NCBI GenBank assembly: GCA_019721075.1
Contig: JAHEAD010000004.1
Span: 62,001 to 126,000, forward strand
DNA length: 64,000 nt
Direction: 5' to 3'
Source: Candidatus Sysuiplasma jiujiangense
Lineage (GTDB): Archaea; Thermoplasmatota; Thermoplasmata; Sysuiplasmatales; Sysuiplasmataceae
A model generated the notes under the pieces. It made no database searches. It was given only the letters and a program-made list of their open reading frames with translations, and had not been told where the DNA came from. The position numbers were made by a program, and so were the translations under genes. Within the stretch, counting starts at the first letter, position 1, and each line of letters starts with the position of its first letter. Positions 34,835 to 41,876 of this stretch are shown here, piece after piece.

Positions 34835-35410
34835 TTACACGCGCCTGCGGTTAAATGGTGCGGTTTCCCTATCCCTGAAATCGCCGGAAATTGACTGCCT
34901 GATTTCCGGTCTTATGCCATAATCAGCTCCTTCTGCAATGCTTTTTTCGGCCGAGATCAGAAGCGCCGCCCTTCTGATCTTCCTTCTGAATTCATCATCA
35001 GTTCTCATGAAGCTCCAGATAACCAGCGTCCTGCCGTATCTGTCCCTGAATAATACGTCACATGTGTGAAAAATCCTGTGCCGCAGTCCTGATTCATTCA
35101 GCTCAAGCGAATAGATTCTGGAAAATGTGATACTGCGCTTCAGAACAATGAGTGTCGACGAAACAACTTTTCCGGTCGACGTGTCCAGAACATTTTTTGT
35201 GCTCTTCCAGAGGGCAACGGGAATAATGCATGTTACTGTTTCACCGGCAAAAATATAGGGTGTCAGGAGGTACGAATGGAAGAGGAATGAGAAGACACTG
35301 ACGGTTTCAGCCGCATAAAGCTGAAGAAGGAACAGGACGCAGAGGAATGCCGATGCGGCCAGGTATGGAAGAGGGGAGGAAGATCCCACAACATTCATTT
35401 TTGTCTTCAT
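34835..35410 (-). CDS. Two-helix membrane protein with possible PH-like domain
   Basis: A 191-residue protein with two N-terminal membrane helices (about 15-33 and 38-66) and a cytoplasmic part (about 75-150: 'ITFSRIYSLELNESGLRHRIF', 'VLFRDRYGRTLVIWSF') that looks like a small beta-rich PH-type domain. The tail is basic. It begins 10 bases after the preceding gene of the VirB4-like cluster and shares its strand, so I count it as part of that operon. I do not recognise a family. Confidence 0.6.
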   Translation of the reverse strand: MKTKMNVVGSSSPLPYLAASAFLCVLFLLQLYAAETVSVFSFLFHSYLLTPYIFAGETVTCIIPVALWKSTKNVLDTSTGKVVSSTLIVLKRSITFSRIYSLELNESGLRHRIFHTCDVLFRDRYGRTLVIWSFMRTDDEFRRKIRRAALLISAEKSIAEGADYGIRPEIRQSISGDFRDRETAPFNRRRV

Positions 35411-35420
35411 TTATGTCTCA

Positions 35421-36128
35421 CTACTCCCCGGCACCCGAACCTCCTGAACCCCCCGCCAATTTCCCGGCCATACAGATTCCTGCCAGGATGCCGCAGTTGA
35501 ATGAAAGCATCGCCAGGGAAGCCGGCGAACTGCTCCTGATGTAATTGGAAAGTTCTGCGAGTGTGCTGTCTGCCGTGAATTCGCTGAACGGGTATTCACT
35601 GTCAATCGCCGAAGAAAGTGAAATGGAAAGCATATCCACCTCCGGCCTGAACTCTGCGCTCTCCAGCGCGCTGCGTACCTTTCCGGCTTCCCTTTCCACT
35701 TCAACCAGCTCACTTCTTCCTTTCGGTCTGCCGACCTCCTGCGTGAATGAAAAATTGTATTTTTCCAGCCCAGGGATTTCAAAAGTGCGGATCGGTTTTT
35801 GTCCGAGAGATGAAACCAGGCCTAGTGCCAGCTCAAGTGTTTCGGACTCTCCCTTAAGCCATCCTGACCAGAATGCAATCTCAATCAGCGTCTCCGGCTT
35901 GTCCATTGCGTTGTTCCCCGAAACGACTGCTCCCGGTCCCCTCCTGGAAAGGATGTCTCCCCGGATCTGTCTGGCCCACCATACGTCTTCAAATGAAATG
36001 TCTTCGAGTATGGAAACGGCCTCTGCAACCTCATCCCTTACTTCGCTGCACCACTGCATAAGGACAGATTCGACTCTTGCAAGGCAAAGACTGTCCTCAT
36101 GATTCTGTACTTTTCTTCCGCTTTTCAT
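35421..36128 (-). CDS. Unknown protein of the VirB4-like cluster
   Basis: A 235-residue protein. The N-terminal two thirds is mainly helical and acidic ('LMQWCSEVRDEVAEAVSILEDI'). A short hydrophobic stretch near the C-terminus ('SLAMLSFNCGILAGICMAG') precedes a Gly/Ser tail. Its ATG overlaps the VirB4-like stop in a TGATG junction, so translation is coupled. It has no match I can name. The C-terminal hydrophobic stretch might tether it to the membrane. Confidence 0.6.
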   Translation of the reverse strand: MKSGRKVQNHEDSLCLARVESVLMQWCSEVRDEVAEAVSILEDISFEDVWWARQIRGDILSRRGPGAVVSGNNAMDKPETLIEIAFWSGWLKGESETLELALGLVSSLGQKPIRTFEIPGLEKYNFSFTQEVGRPKGRSELVEVEREAGKVRSALESAEFRPEVDMLSISLSSAIDSEYPFSEFTADSTLAELSNYIRSSSPASLAMLSFNCGILAGICMAGKLAGGSGGSGAGE

Positions 36129-37855
36129 CAACCGCAGCCTCCACACATCAGTGCTATTTGTTCGAGTGTCCGGTTCGCCGTCTCGGCGACGAATGATTGA
36201 AATCGAGTCGTTTCGGTGTTCTCAGTACTGCAAAGAATAAACTCAATGTCGCTCGAGTCATGCTCCAGCAAAATCTTTCTTTCGCCGGTGAACAAAATGC
36301 TGTGGCTGTATTTCAGTTCACGCGGAATTACGGTGTTTATGAAAGCATGGTCCTCCTCATCAAGCTCGAGAACTGAAGTCATTCCGCCCTCAATCTTTTC
36401 ATGCCGGAACAGGAACAGCGATGCTGAGTTGTTCAGTATGCTTCCGTTTGAATCTGACACCAGATCCTTCAGATTCTGTGTTATGAGCACGATGCTCAGA
36501 TTGTAATGGCGCGAGTGTCTCATCGCCTTTGACAGATTGGAAAGCAGCATTCTGTCCTCAATGAATTTCCATGCTTCGTCAATGAAAATGCTCTTTCTGC
36601 CCTGGAGTTCCATGCATAAGCCGAAGGTGCAGTCGAGAAGGAATATGGACACAGCGTTCCTGACATCAGGATTCAAATCCGAATAATCTATCGTGCTGAC
36701 ACGAGCAGGATCTCTGAATATCCAGCTGCCTTTTGTCAGAAACTGAAGTTCGCCTGTGAGTGAGCTTTCAATTCTCGCCGCCGCATCCATCCTCCCCTCT
36801 TTTGACATTTCCGCTGCTATCGAACGGAGTACTGCCGAAATCTGTTGGGAGCCGCTGTTTCTCAGCCGCCTTCTGAACGATTCCCTGAACACCGAAGCTG
36901 TTCCAGCATCCGGCATGATACTGCAGAAAAGTTCCTCGATTTCGGGAATCAGATTTGTGTCGAGCGATGGAATCACGGACCCGATGCCTATTCCGTCATT
37001 TTTCACATTTACGTGCCTGCCACCAAGAAAAATGGTCACCCACTCGAATTCCCCCAGCGGATCCAGGATGAAACTGTAATTTCCGGTGTTTTCAGAGTTT
37101 TCCCTGATGAGCATCAGTTTTGCAAAAAAACTCTTGCCGCTGCCGCTCTTTCCGACAATGACACTGTTGAAGTTGGTTCCTGTGAACCTGTCAAAAACAA
37201 CGGGTGAAAGATCAGCCGCATCATGCCCTATGAGGATTCCCTCTTCATGAATGAGCGGTGTCTGGCTGAAAGGTACGAGCGAAGGAAGTGTCTGCTCGGT
37301 CACCGTCACCGATATGTCAAAAGTTGGAAGCACTGAGCGTGAGAAGTGTCTGGAAAGTTTCTCCTGCTCAAATTTTCCATCGTATACCTTGATTCCCGCT
37401 GAATCCAGCTCTGCAGTCAGCTCATTGAGCATCGACGCGGTATCGTCAGCTGTTCTCGAAGAAACGCAAAAAACAATCGCTGCCTCGATAAGGACCGTCC
37501 TGTCTGAGATAATGGCCTGCCTGAGTTCCTGCAGTTCCATGTTAAGCTCTGTGAGATGCGAAAAATGTCTGCCAACCTCTGTCCTGCGAATAATCTCAGA
37601 GCCGCACCGTGTAAGGGCCCTGTCTATTCTTGCAATCGAGTTTTTCTTGCTGAGCGGAAATGTCGACAGAGAAACTGAGAGGTAGGGGAATCGCTGAAGC
37701 AGCCTGCAGATAAACTGTTCCGGTAAATTCGCTGGCAGCTGTTTCACGGCCATAAATGAATAGCATGTGCCGCCAGAGACAATCAGCCGCGTCTTCAGTG
37801 ACCCTGATATCACCGGTCGCCGCCGGGTATGGCTCAGCCGTGCCAGTTCAGCCAC
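36128..37855 (-). CDS. VirB4/TraC-like conjugation ATPase
   Basis: A 575-residue ATPase of the type IV secretion VirB4 family, related to archaeal CedB/HerA. From the GTG start, Walker A 'GKSGSGKS' is near residues 235-242, Walker B 'SIFIDEAWKF' near 425 with the VirB4-type DEAW, and the sensor 'LITQNLKDL' near 458. The N-terminal 200 residues match the VirB4 pre-domain. I place the start at 37855 because it gives an 8-base overlap with the PrgI-like gene, like the other junctions here; in-frame ATGs at 37903 and 37933 are alternatives. Confidence 0.87.
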   Translation of the reverse strand: MAELARLSHTRRRPVISGSLKTRLIVSGGTCYSFMAVKQLPANLPEQFICRLLQRFPYLSVSLSTFPLSKKNSIARIDRALTRCGSEIIRRTEVGRHFSHLTELNMELQELRQAIISDRTVLIEAAIVFCVSSRTADDTASMLNELTAELDSAGIKVYDGKFEQEKLSRHFSRSVLPTFDISVTVTEQTLPSLVPFSQTPLIHEEGILIGHDAADLSPVVFDRFTGTNFNSVIVGKSGSGKSFFAKLMLIRENSENTGNYSFILDPLGEFEWVTIFLGGRHVNVKNDGIGIGSVIPSLDTNLIPEIEELFCSIMPDAGTASVFRESFRRRLRNSGSQQISAVLRSIAAEMSKEGRMDAAARIESSLTGELQFLTKGSWIFRDPARVSTIDYSDLNPDVRNAVSIFLLDCTFGLCMELQGRKSIFIDEAWKFIEDRMLLSNLSKAMRHSRHYNLSIVLITQNLKDLVSDSNGSILNNSASLFLFRHEKIEGGMTSVLELDEEDHAFINTVIPRELKYSHSILFTGERKILLEHDSSDIEFILCSTENTETTRFQSFVAETANRTLEQIALMCGGCG

Positions 37856-38519
37856 CCCATTTTTTTGAAATGCCGCTCCCTGAGCGGGAGTCAACGTACT
37901 CATTTGATGGCATTCCGTCGATCGAAATTTCATCCGAGAGGGCTCTCAGCAGATAAGCCTGGCTTTCGTTCGACAGGACGGCATAATGATTTCGGGACCG
38001 ATAATCGTGGAAACCCAGTTTATTGCATCCGCGGCAGTCTTTCCCGCCCCTTTCCATACTGTGAAGGGAATCCTGCACCGCCAGGGATATGAATTTTGAG
38101 GATGAATTTGCGGTGCAGCACAATTCTATAAAAGATGACAGGAACACTTCCTTCTGCCGGCTGCCGGCCGATGCAAAGTTGATTTCACGGAGTTTGAAGG
38201 ACAGGACACCACAATTCGAATGAGGCTCAGAACTCGAATTAAAGAGAAGGTCATGTTTATAACCGACGCGACGGGCATTTCTGCGGCAATGCATGAAATA
38301 TTTCGTCGCAGAGGGAACGAAATGCCTGATCAGAATGAAGGCTGCGCCTGAGGAGATCAGTATGAGTGCGAATGTGCCGCTGTCGCGGCGGCCCGTCTGT
38401 GCGATCAGCATACCTCCCAGTGCAAAGGCAGTGAAAATTATCATCTCTCTCTGGGAAAATGGCCCGAACGCCGGACTTCCTGAGTTGAGATTCGGCGGTA
38501 CGTAGCACTGTTCAGTCAT
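37848..38519 (-). CDS. PrgI/VirB3-like membrane protein
   Basis: A 223-residue protein whose first 75 residues fit the PrgI family: 'YVPPNL', a short loop, 'FGPFSQREMIIFTAFALGGM' and two transmembrane helices (about 26-43 and 48-68). PrgI is the VirB3-like partner of VirB4 in Gram-positive and archaeal systems. The remaining 150 residues are soluble and longer than usual, with no recognised fold. It overlaps both neighbours by eight bases, which supports a single coupled operon. Confidence 0.75.
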   Translation of the reverse strand: MTEQCYVPPNLNSGSPAFGPFSQREMIIFTAFALGGMLIAQTGRRDSGTFALILISSGAAFILIRHFVPSATKYFMHCRRNARRVGYKHDLLFNSSSEPHSNCGVLSFKLREINFASAGSRQKEVFLSSFIELCCTANSSSKFISLAVQDSLHSMERGGKDCRGCNKLGFHDYRSRNHYAVLSNESQAYLLRALSDEISIDGMPSNEYVDSRSGSGISKKWGG

Positions 38520-39663
38520 CGTTCTCCCTTCTTGGCGAATAGATTTTGTGCGGTGCGTTTCTGCTGCCTGTTCTTTCTGCTGCTTTCAGCAGTGAATGCC
38601 GGAAAGGCACAAACCGGGACGGATTCAGCATCTGTCTGAACGACTGGAGCCGTGATGGCATTATATTCAGCTGCTCTCCCACTATCCTTCCGTGTGAAAG
38701 ACCTGCGGAATAGGCTCTCATCGGGTTGCGTGTCAGTCTGCTTGAAAGGCGGGAGGAACCGACAGCGCTTGAGGCGGATCTAATCCTGCCGGTCCTGGAG
38801 AGTGCTGAAGCAACAGGGGAGGATACCAGCCCCGATGCGTACGAAATGGCGCTTATTCCCAGAATTCCTGCCCCCGCTATAACCGTAGATGCAGCCGGAA
38901 GGCCAAACTGCTGCATGATTCTCGAGCCTGCAGGCGATAAAATAAAAGGAATCATCAGTGGGAGAAGATAGGTCCCGCCGATTACAAGCTGGCTGGACTG
39001 CAGCGAATTCATTGTGGTGTATGAAACAGCAATGCCGATCTTGAATGCTACCCCTATGAAGAATGGAAGAAAAGCCATTTCAGCAAACAGCTGTATGATC
39101 TTTTCGGCGAATCCCCTGGTCCAGTCGACAGTATAGCATAGCGCGATCAGAGGCATCAGTGCTGCGGTGAAGAATACTATCAGCGTTCTCATTACGAGAA
39201 CAAGGTAAAGCAGTCCTGCGATTATTGTGAGAAGTATCAGCGTAAGAAGGCTGTACCCGCCCAGTTTTTCAACTACCATGTGTGAATAGGTGGAAAGGCT
39301 GGCATATGGCATTACGGCCGAGGTCATAGCATCGTTGACATCAAGGACCAGCTGGCACATGAAGAGAGTAAACGGCATCAGAATAACTGCCATCACAAAA
39401 AGCGGAATTGATCGCTGGTCCCATCTTGCAAATCTGATGTTCCTCCCTGACATGTATGAGTAGGCAATTGCAATAAGAAAAATCGACGAAAGGGTGTAAG
39501 CAACCAGCAGAACGGACCGCCATGTGTCGTACACACCCTCACTGAACAGCGAGGTGCTCACTGAAAGGGCCGGCACTATGGCCTGGAGGAGCGCTGTCAG
39601 ACTTGCCGTAAACATTCCCTGGAAGAGTGATACAATCCCTGAAAATATGGATGCCAAGTGCAA
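38512..39663 (-). CDS. TrbL/VirB6-like polytopic channel protein
   Basis: A 383-residue membrane protein with about seven helices in residues 1-275 and a basic, Ser/Arg-rich C-terminal tail of about 100 residues. The layout ('FFTAALMPLIALCYTVDWTRGF', 'PLMIPFILSPAG') is that of TrbL/VirB6 proteins and of crenarchaeal CedA. It probably forms the inner-membrane channel for DNA or protein. The start is a TTG immediately after the stop of the microprotein gene. Confidence 0.75.
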   Translation of the reverse strand: MHLASIFSGIVSLFQGMFTASLTALLQAIVPALSVSTSLFSEGVYDTWRSVLLVAYTLSSIFLIAIAYSYMSGRNIRFARWDQRSIPLFVMAVILMPFTLFMCQLVLDVNDAMTSAVMPYASLSTYSHMVVEKLGGYSLLTLILLTIIAGLLYLVLVMRTLIVFFTAALMPLIALCYTVDWTRGFAEKIIQLFAEMAFLPFFIGVAFKIGIAVSYTTMNSLQSSQLVIGGTYLLPLMIPFILSPAGSRIMQQFGLPAASTVIAGAGILGISAISYASGLVSSPVASALSRTGRIRSASSAVGSSRLSSRLTRNPMRAYSAGLSHGRIVGEQLNIMPSRLQSFRQMLNPSRFVPFRHSLLKAAERTGSRNAPHKIYSPRRENDD

Positions 39664-39771
39664 CTACCCCATCATTTTCCTTTCTATGAAGCTGATAATT
39701 TTTGCGACGAAAACCGCAAGGACTATACCGGTGATTGAATAGACACCGCTCTGAAAGGCTGTTATGTACAT
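39664..39771 (-). CDS. 35-residue single-pass membrane microprotein
   Basis: A 35-residue frame from the ATG at 39769-39771 to the TAG at 39664-39666. It has one hydrophobic helix ('SGVYSITGIVLAVFVAKIISFI') and a short basic end, 'ERKMMG'. It fits tightly between the pilin (two bases before) and the channel gene (no gap). The small Ced components are likewise short membrane proteins, but homology cannot be shown at this length. Confidence 0.6.
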   Translation of the reverse strand: MYITAFQSGVYSITGIVLAVFVAKIISFIERKMMG

Positions 39772-39773
39772 TG

Positions 39774-40121
39774 TCACGCGACCAGTGATTGTGCCAGGGC
39801 AACAAGAAACGATGAAGCGAAAAGAAGGAATATGCCGAATGTCACGTCCACGAAATATTTCCTGGCTCTGTATCTCTGCTCGGGATTGCCGTTGCTGAGC
39901 ATCCACATGTAGGCTGTAATCACGTAGCCTATGGCCGCGACAACGGTTCCCACTGCTATTAGCAGATTTCGCACGTTGTCGAGTGTGCTGACAAGTTCCT
40001 GCTGCGGACTTGTGGCTGCCAGTGCCGTTCCGCTGACCGTGAAAATAGTTCCGCCGATCAGGCACACAAAAAACAGTAACATCGCTTTCGTTTGTGTTTT
40101 CGTATGATTTGGTTTGCTCAA
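39774..40121 (-). CDS. VirB2/TrbC-like pilin precursor
   Basis: A 115-residue pilin. A signal peptide (hydrophobic 14-33, cleavage likely after 'TALA' at 34) leads to a mature protein of about 80 residues with two helices (52-72 and 91-112). A short cytoplasmic loop, 'SNGNPEQRYRARKY', joins them and matches the 'GNPExRxRA' loop of TrbC/VirB2. This is the pilus fold of conjugation systems and of archaeal Ced/Ted import pili. It is the first gene of the cluster, with a TTG start and GGTGATT just upstream. Confidence 0.8.
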   Translation of the reverse strand: MSKPNHTKTQTKAMLLFFVCLIGGTIFTVSGTALAATSPQQELVSTLDNVRNLLIAVGTVVAAIGYVITAYMWMLSNGNPEQRYRARKYFVDVTFGIFLLFASSFLVALAQSLVA

Positions 40122-40145
40122 TCAATCACCAACCGACATCATGAT

Positions 40146-40204
40146 TGAAGGGTTATTTAAAAATTATTATATATTTTATATATTTTTAATAATATTCAAT
40201 TATT
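40146..40204 (-). promoter_or_regulatory. AT-tract promoter of the pilin/VirB4 cluster
   Basis: From 40153 to 40204 almost every base is A or T, with several overlapping TATA-like boxes in front of the pilin gene. A Shine-Dalgarno-bearing leader follows. The tract begins immediately after the regulator gene, so the pilin operon can be transcribed independently. Confidence 0.55.
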
Positions 40205-40559
40205 TTCTTCCTGCCTCCATATGCTGAAGCACAAAGATGAGCCCTGATTCGAACCCTCTCTGGAAATCACTTTTTTCCGCGTCAGGCTTCTTCCAGAGGT
40301 TAAGCAGTTCGCTTCTTACCTGGGCGAGAATGTCGTAGTCCCCGAGCTCCTGTTTTGGCCCGCGCAGCACAGAGTTAATCACTTCGCTTATGCTTACCCT
40401 GCACTTCTTTTCCCTTTCTTCCATCTCCCTTCTCATCTTGATGAGCATATTCCATGCGGCCTGATCAAAATCGACCAGCCGCCTGTATTTTGCTTCACCG
40501 CCGATCTCCATTTCCGATTCTGCCCCTGAAGAATAATCACCGGGTGGGTTTGCACGCAT
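40200..40559 (-). CDS. Ribbon-helix-helix-like transcriptional regulator
   Basis: A 119-residue protein. Its centre ('KYRRLVDFDQAAWNMLIKMRREMEER', then 'VSISEVINSVLR') resembles the strand-helix-helix DNA-binding unit of RHH regulators such as CopG/MetJ, with an unusually long first helix. The charged C-terminal half is of unknown role. It lies just upstream of the pilin operon and has a perfect palindrome 34 bp before its ATG, so it probably controls the cluster and itself. I chose the ATG at 40559; upstream in-frame codons would place the palindrome inside the gene. Confidence 0.62.
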   Translation of the reverse strand: MRANPPGDYSSGAESEMEIGGEAKYRRLVDFDQAAWNMLIKMRREMEEREKKCRVSISEVINSVLRGPKQELGDYDILAQVRSELLNLWKKPDAEKSDFQRGFESGLIFVLQHMEAGRK

Positions 40560-40592
40560 GCTGTTTGAATGTCGGCAGCAACTTATGAATTG

Positions 40593-40612
40593 AACTGTTA
40601 CATGTAACAGTT
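40593..40612. promoter_or_regulatory. Perfect 20-bp palindrome, candidate operator
   Basis: AACTGTTACATGTAACAGTT is identical on both strands. It lies between the RHH-like regulator (minus) and a small Cys-rich protein gene (plus), 34 bp from the regulator's start codon. This is the expected form and place for the binding site of a dimeric regulator. Confidence 0.6.
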
Positions 40613-40693
40613 TAACATTGCCTGATGATATGCGGGATAACTGCCGATATACTAAATACACGGGACAGCAATATTGTCGGCAGGCTGTTTGAA

Positions 40694-40885
40694 ATGAAGT
40701 GCAAGGACTGCGAAAAATGGTACGGCGCCGAGGATGATGGTTTTGGTCCCTGCAGCATCAAGAATGCAAGGGGAGATGCGAAATACATCACTTTCGGTAT
40801 GCATCGGTGCGATGAGATTTACAAAGATCTTGATGATGAAGACGACTCTGCCCGGAGAAAATCGGATACCGCGTGTTCCGGGTAG
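40694..40885 (+). CDS. Small Cys-rich protein, conserved archaeal type
   Basis: A 63-residue protein with 'CKDCEKWYG', 'GPCSIK' and 'HRCDE', giving four Cys and one His in a pattern that could hold zinc or an iron-sulfur cluster. The C-terminus is acidic (DLDDEDDS). I chose the ATG at 40694, directly before the first Cys motif. Similar short proteins occur in other euryarchaea as far as I recall; no function is known. It precedes the GNAT gene by 35 bp. Confidence 0.65.
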   Translation: MKCKDCEKWYGAEDDGFGPCSIKNARGDAKYITFGMHRCDEIYKDLDDEDDSARRKSDTACSG

Positions 40886-40920
40886 TTGTCAGACAGAAGT
40901 CGTGAAAACAGGTTTTCACA

Positions 40921-41766
40921 ATGGACATTTCATTCAGGAGAATGGGAAGCGAAGATATTCCGTTTGTTCTGTCGGTCACGGTGGAGGAGCAGTGGTATCT
41001 GACAGAAAAGGACATTTCCTTCTACACCGGCAACAAAAGCGCGCTTGGTACCGTTGCTGAAATCGAAGGTATTCCGGTCGGGGCAGCAACCGCGGTCATT
41101 TATGGAAGGTCTGCCTGGATAGGGAACGTTATCGTGAAACCAGAAATGAGAAATATCGGACTTGGAAGACGGCTTGTTGACAGTCATATGCTCGCACTGA
41201 GGGAGAATGGAGTGGAGGAATTCATGCTTTACGCATACGATCGCAGTAAATCACTCTATGAACGCATGAATTTCGTCTTTGATGCAGTCTTCTGGGAACT
41301 GGCGCTGCAGCCCGATGCCACGGGCAGAAGGAGTATAAGCAAAAACGTTGCATTCGGGTACAGCGACGAAATAGGCATTTTCGACGGCAGGTATTTTAGA
41401 AACTCCCGGTCGGAGGTGCTAAGATTTGCCTCATCCAGGCCAGGTTCCGGTGCCATGACACACCGTAACAGGAACGGCGAGATTGACGGCTATCTGCTCT
41501 TCAGCCGTGTTGACGACAGTTATGGAACGGAACTGGCGCCATTTATATGCACAGCCGATGCATTGGCTGATATGATGTCATCGATAGGGATTGAAGGCGG
41601 GATATTCCATGTCTATGTGCCGCAGCAGAATCTGCGACTTATTGACGATCTCAGGCTGCGCTATTCAATGGTTCGACGTATTCACAGGGGTCATGTGGGT
41701 GAAGGTAAATTCCTGCCGATAATCAGCAGAGATGTCATTTCGCCGGGTTTCCTCGAAATGGGATAA
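40921..41766 (+). CDS. GNAT-family N-acetyltransferase, two-domain
   Basis: A 281-residue protein. Residues 1-140 form a GNAT domain with the acetyl-CoA-binding segment 'VKPEMRNIGLGRRLVDSHM' (V-x-x-x-x-R-x-x-G-x-G) and 'LYERMNFVF'. Residues 150-280 form a second domain like Acetyltransf_18, seen in YitH-type proteins ('GYLLFSRVDDSYGTELAPFI'). The substrate is not known. Confidence 0.85.
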   Translation: MDISFRRMGSEDIPFVLSVTVEEQWYLTEKDISFYTGNKSALGTVAEIEGIPVGAATAVIYGRSAWIGNVIVKPEMRNIGLGRRLVDSHMLALRENGVEEFMLYAYDRSKSLYERMNFVFDAVFWELALQPDATGRRSISKNVAFGYSDEIGIFDGRYFRNSRSEVLRFASSRPGSGAMTHRNRNGEIDGYLLFSRVDDSYGTELAPFICTADALADMMSSIGIEGGIFHVYVPQQNLRLIDDLRLRYSMVRRIHRGHVGEGKFLPIISRDVISPGFLEMG

Positions 41767-41876
41767 AACAGGCGGACACCCCGGTTTGACAGGATTCTCC
41801 AGTAAAGTTCTGCGGTAATGGTTTGATTAATGATTAATACGTTATCGCACTAGCGGGAAGAAGGGACATAACGGAA

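Noticed and set aside
35545-36102. A 185-codon plus-strand frame opposite the unknown protein of the VirB4-like cluster
   Set aside because: It is very Ser/Leu-rich, as expected for an antisense shadow of an acidic protein. The minus-strand gene shows translational coupling to its neighbour.
40246-40255. A tRNA T-arm-like sequence (GGTTCGAATC on the minus strand)
   Set aside because: It lies inside the RHH-like gene, the flanking bases do not form a 5-bp stem, and no acceptor or anticodon arms surround it.
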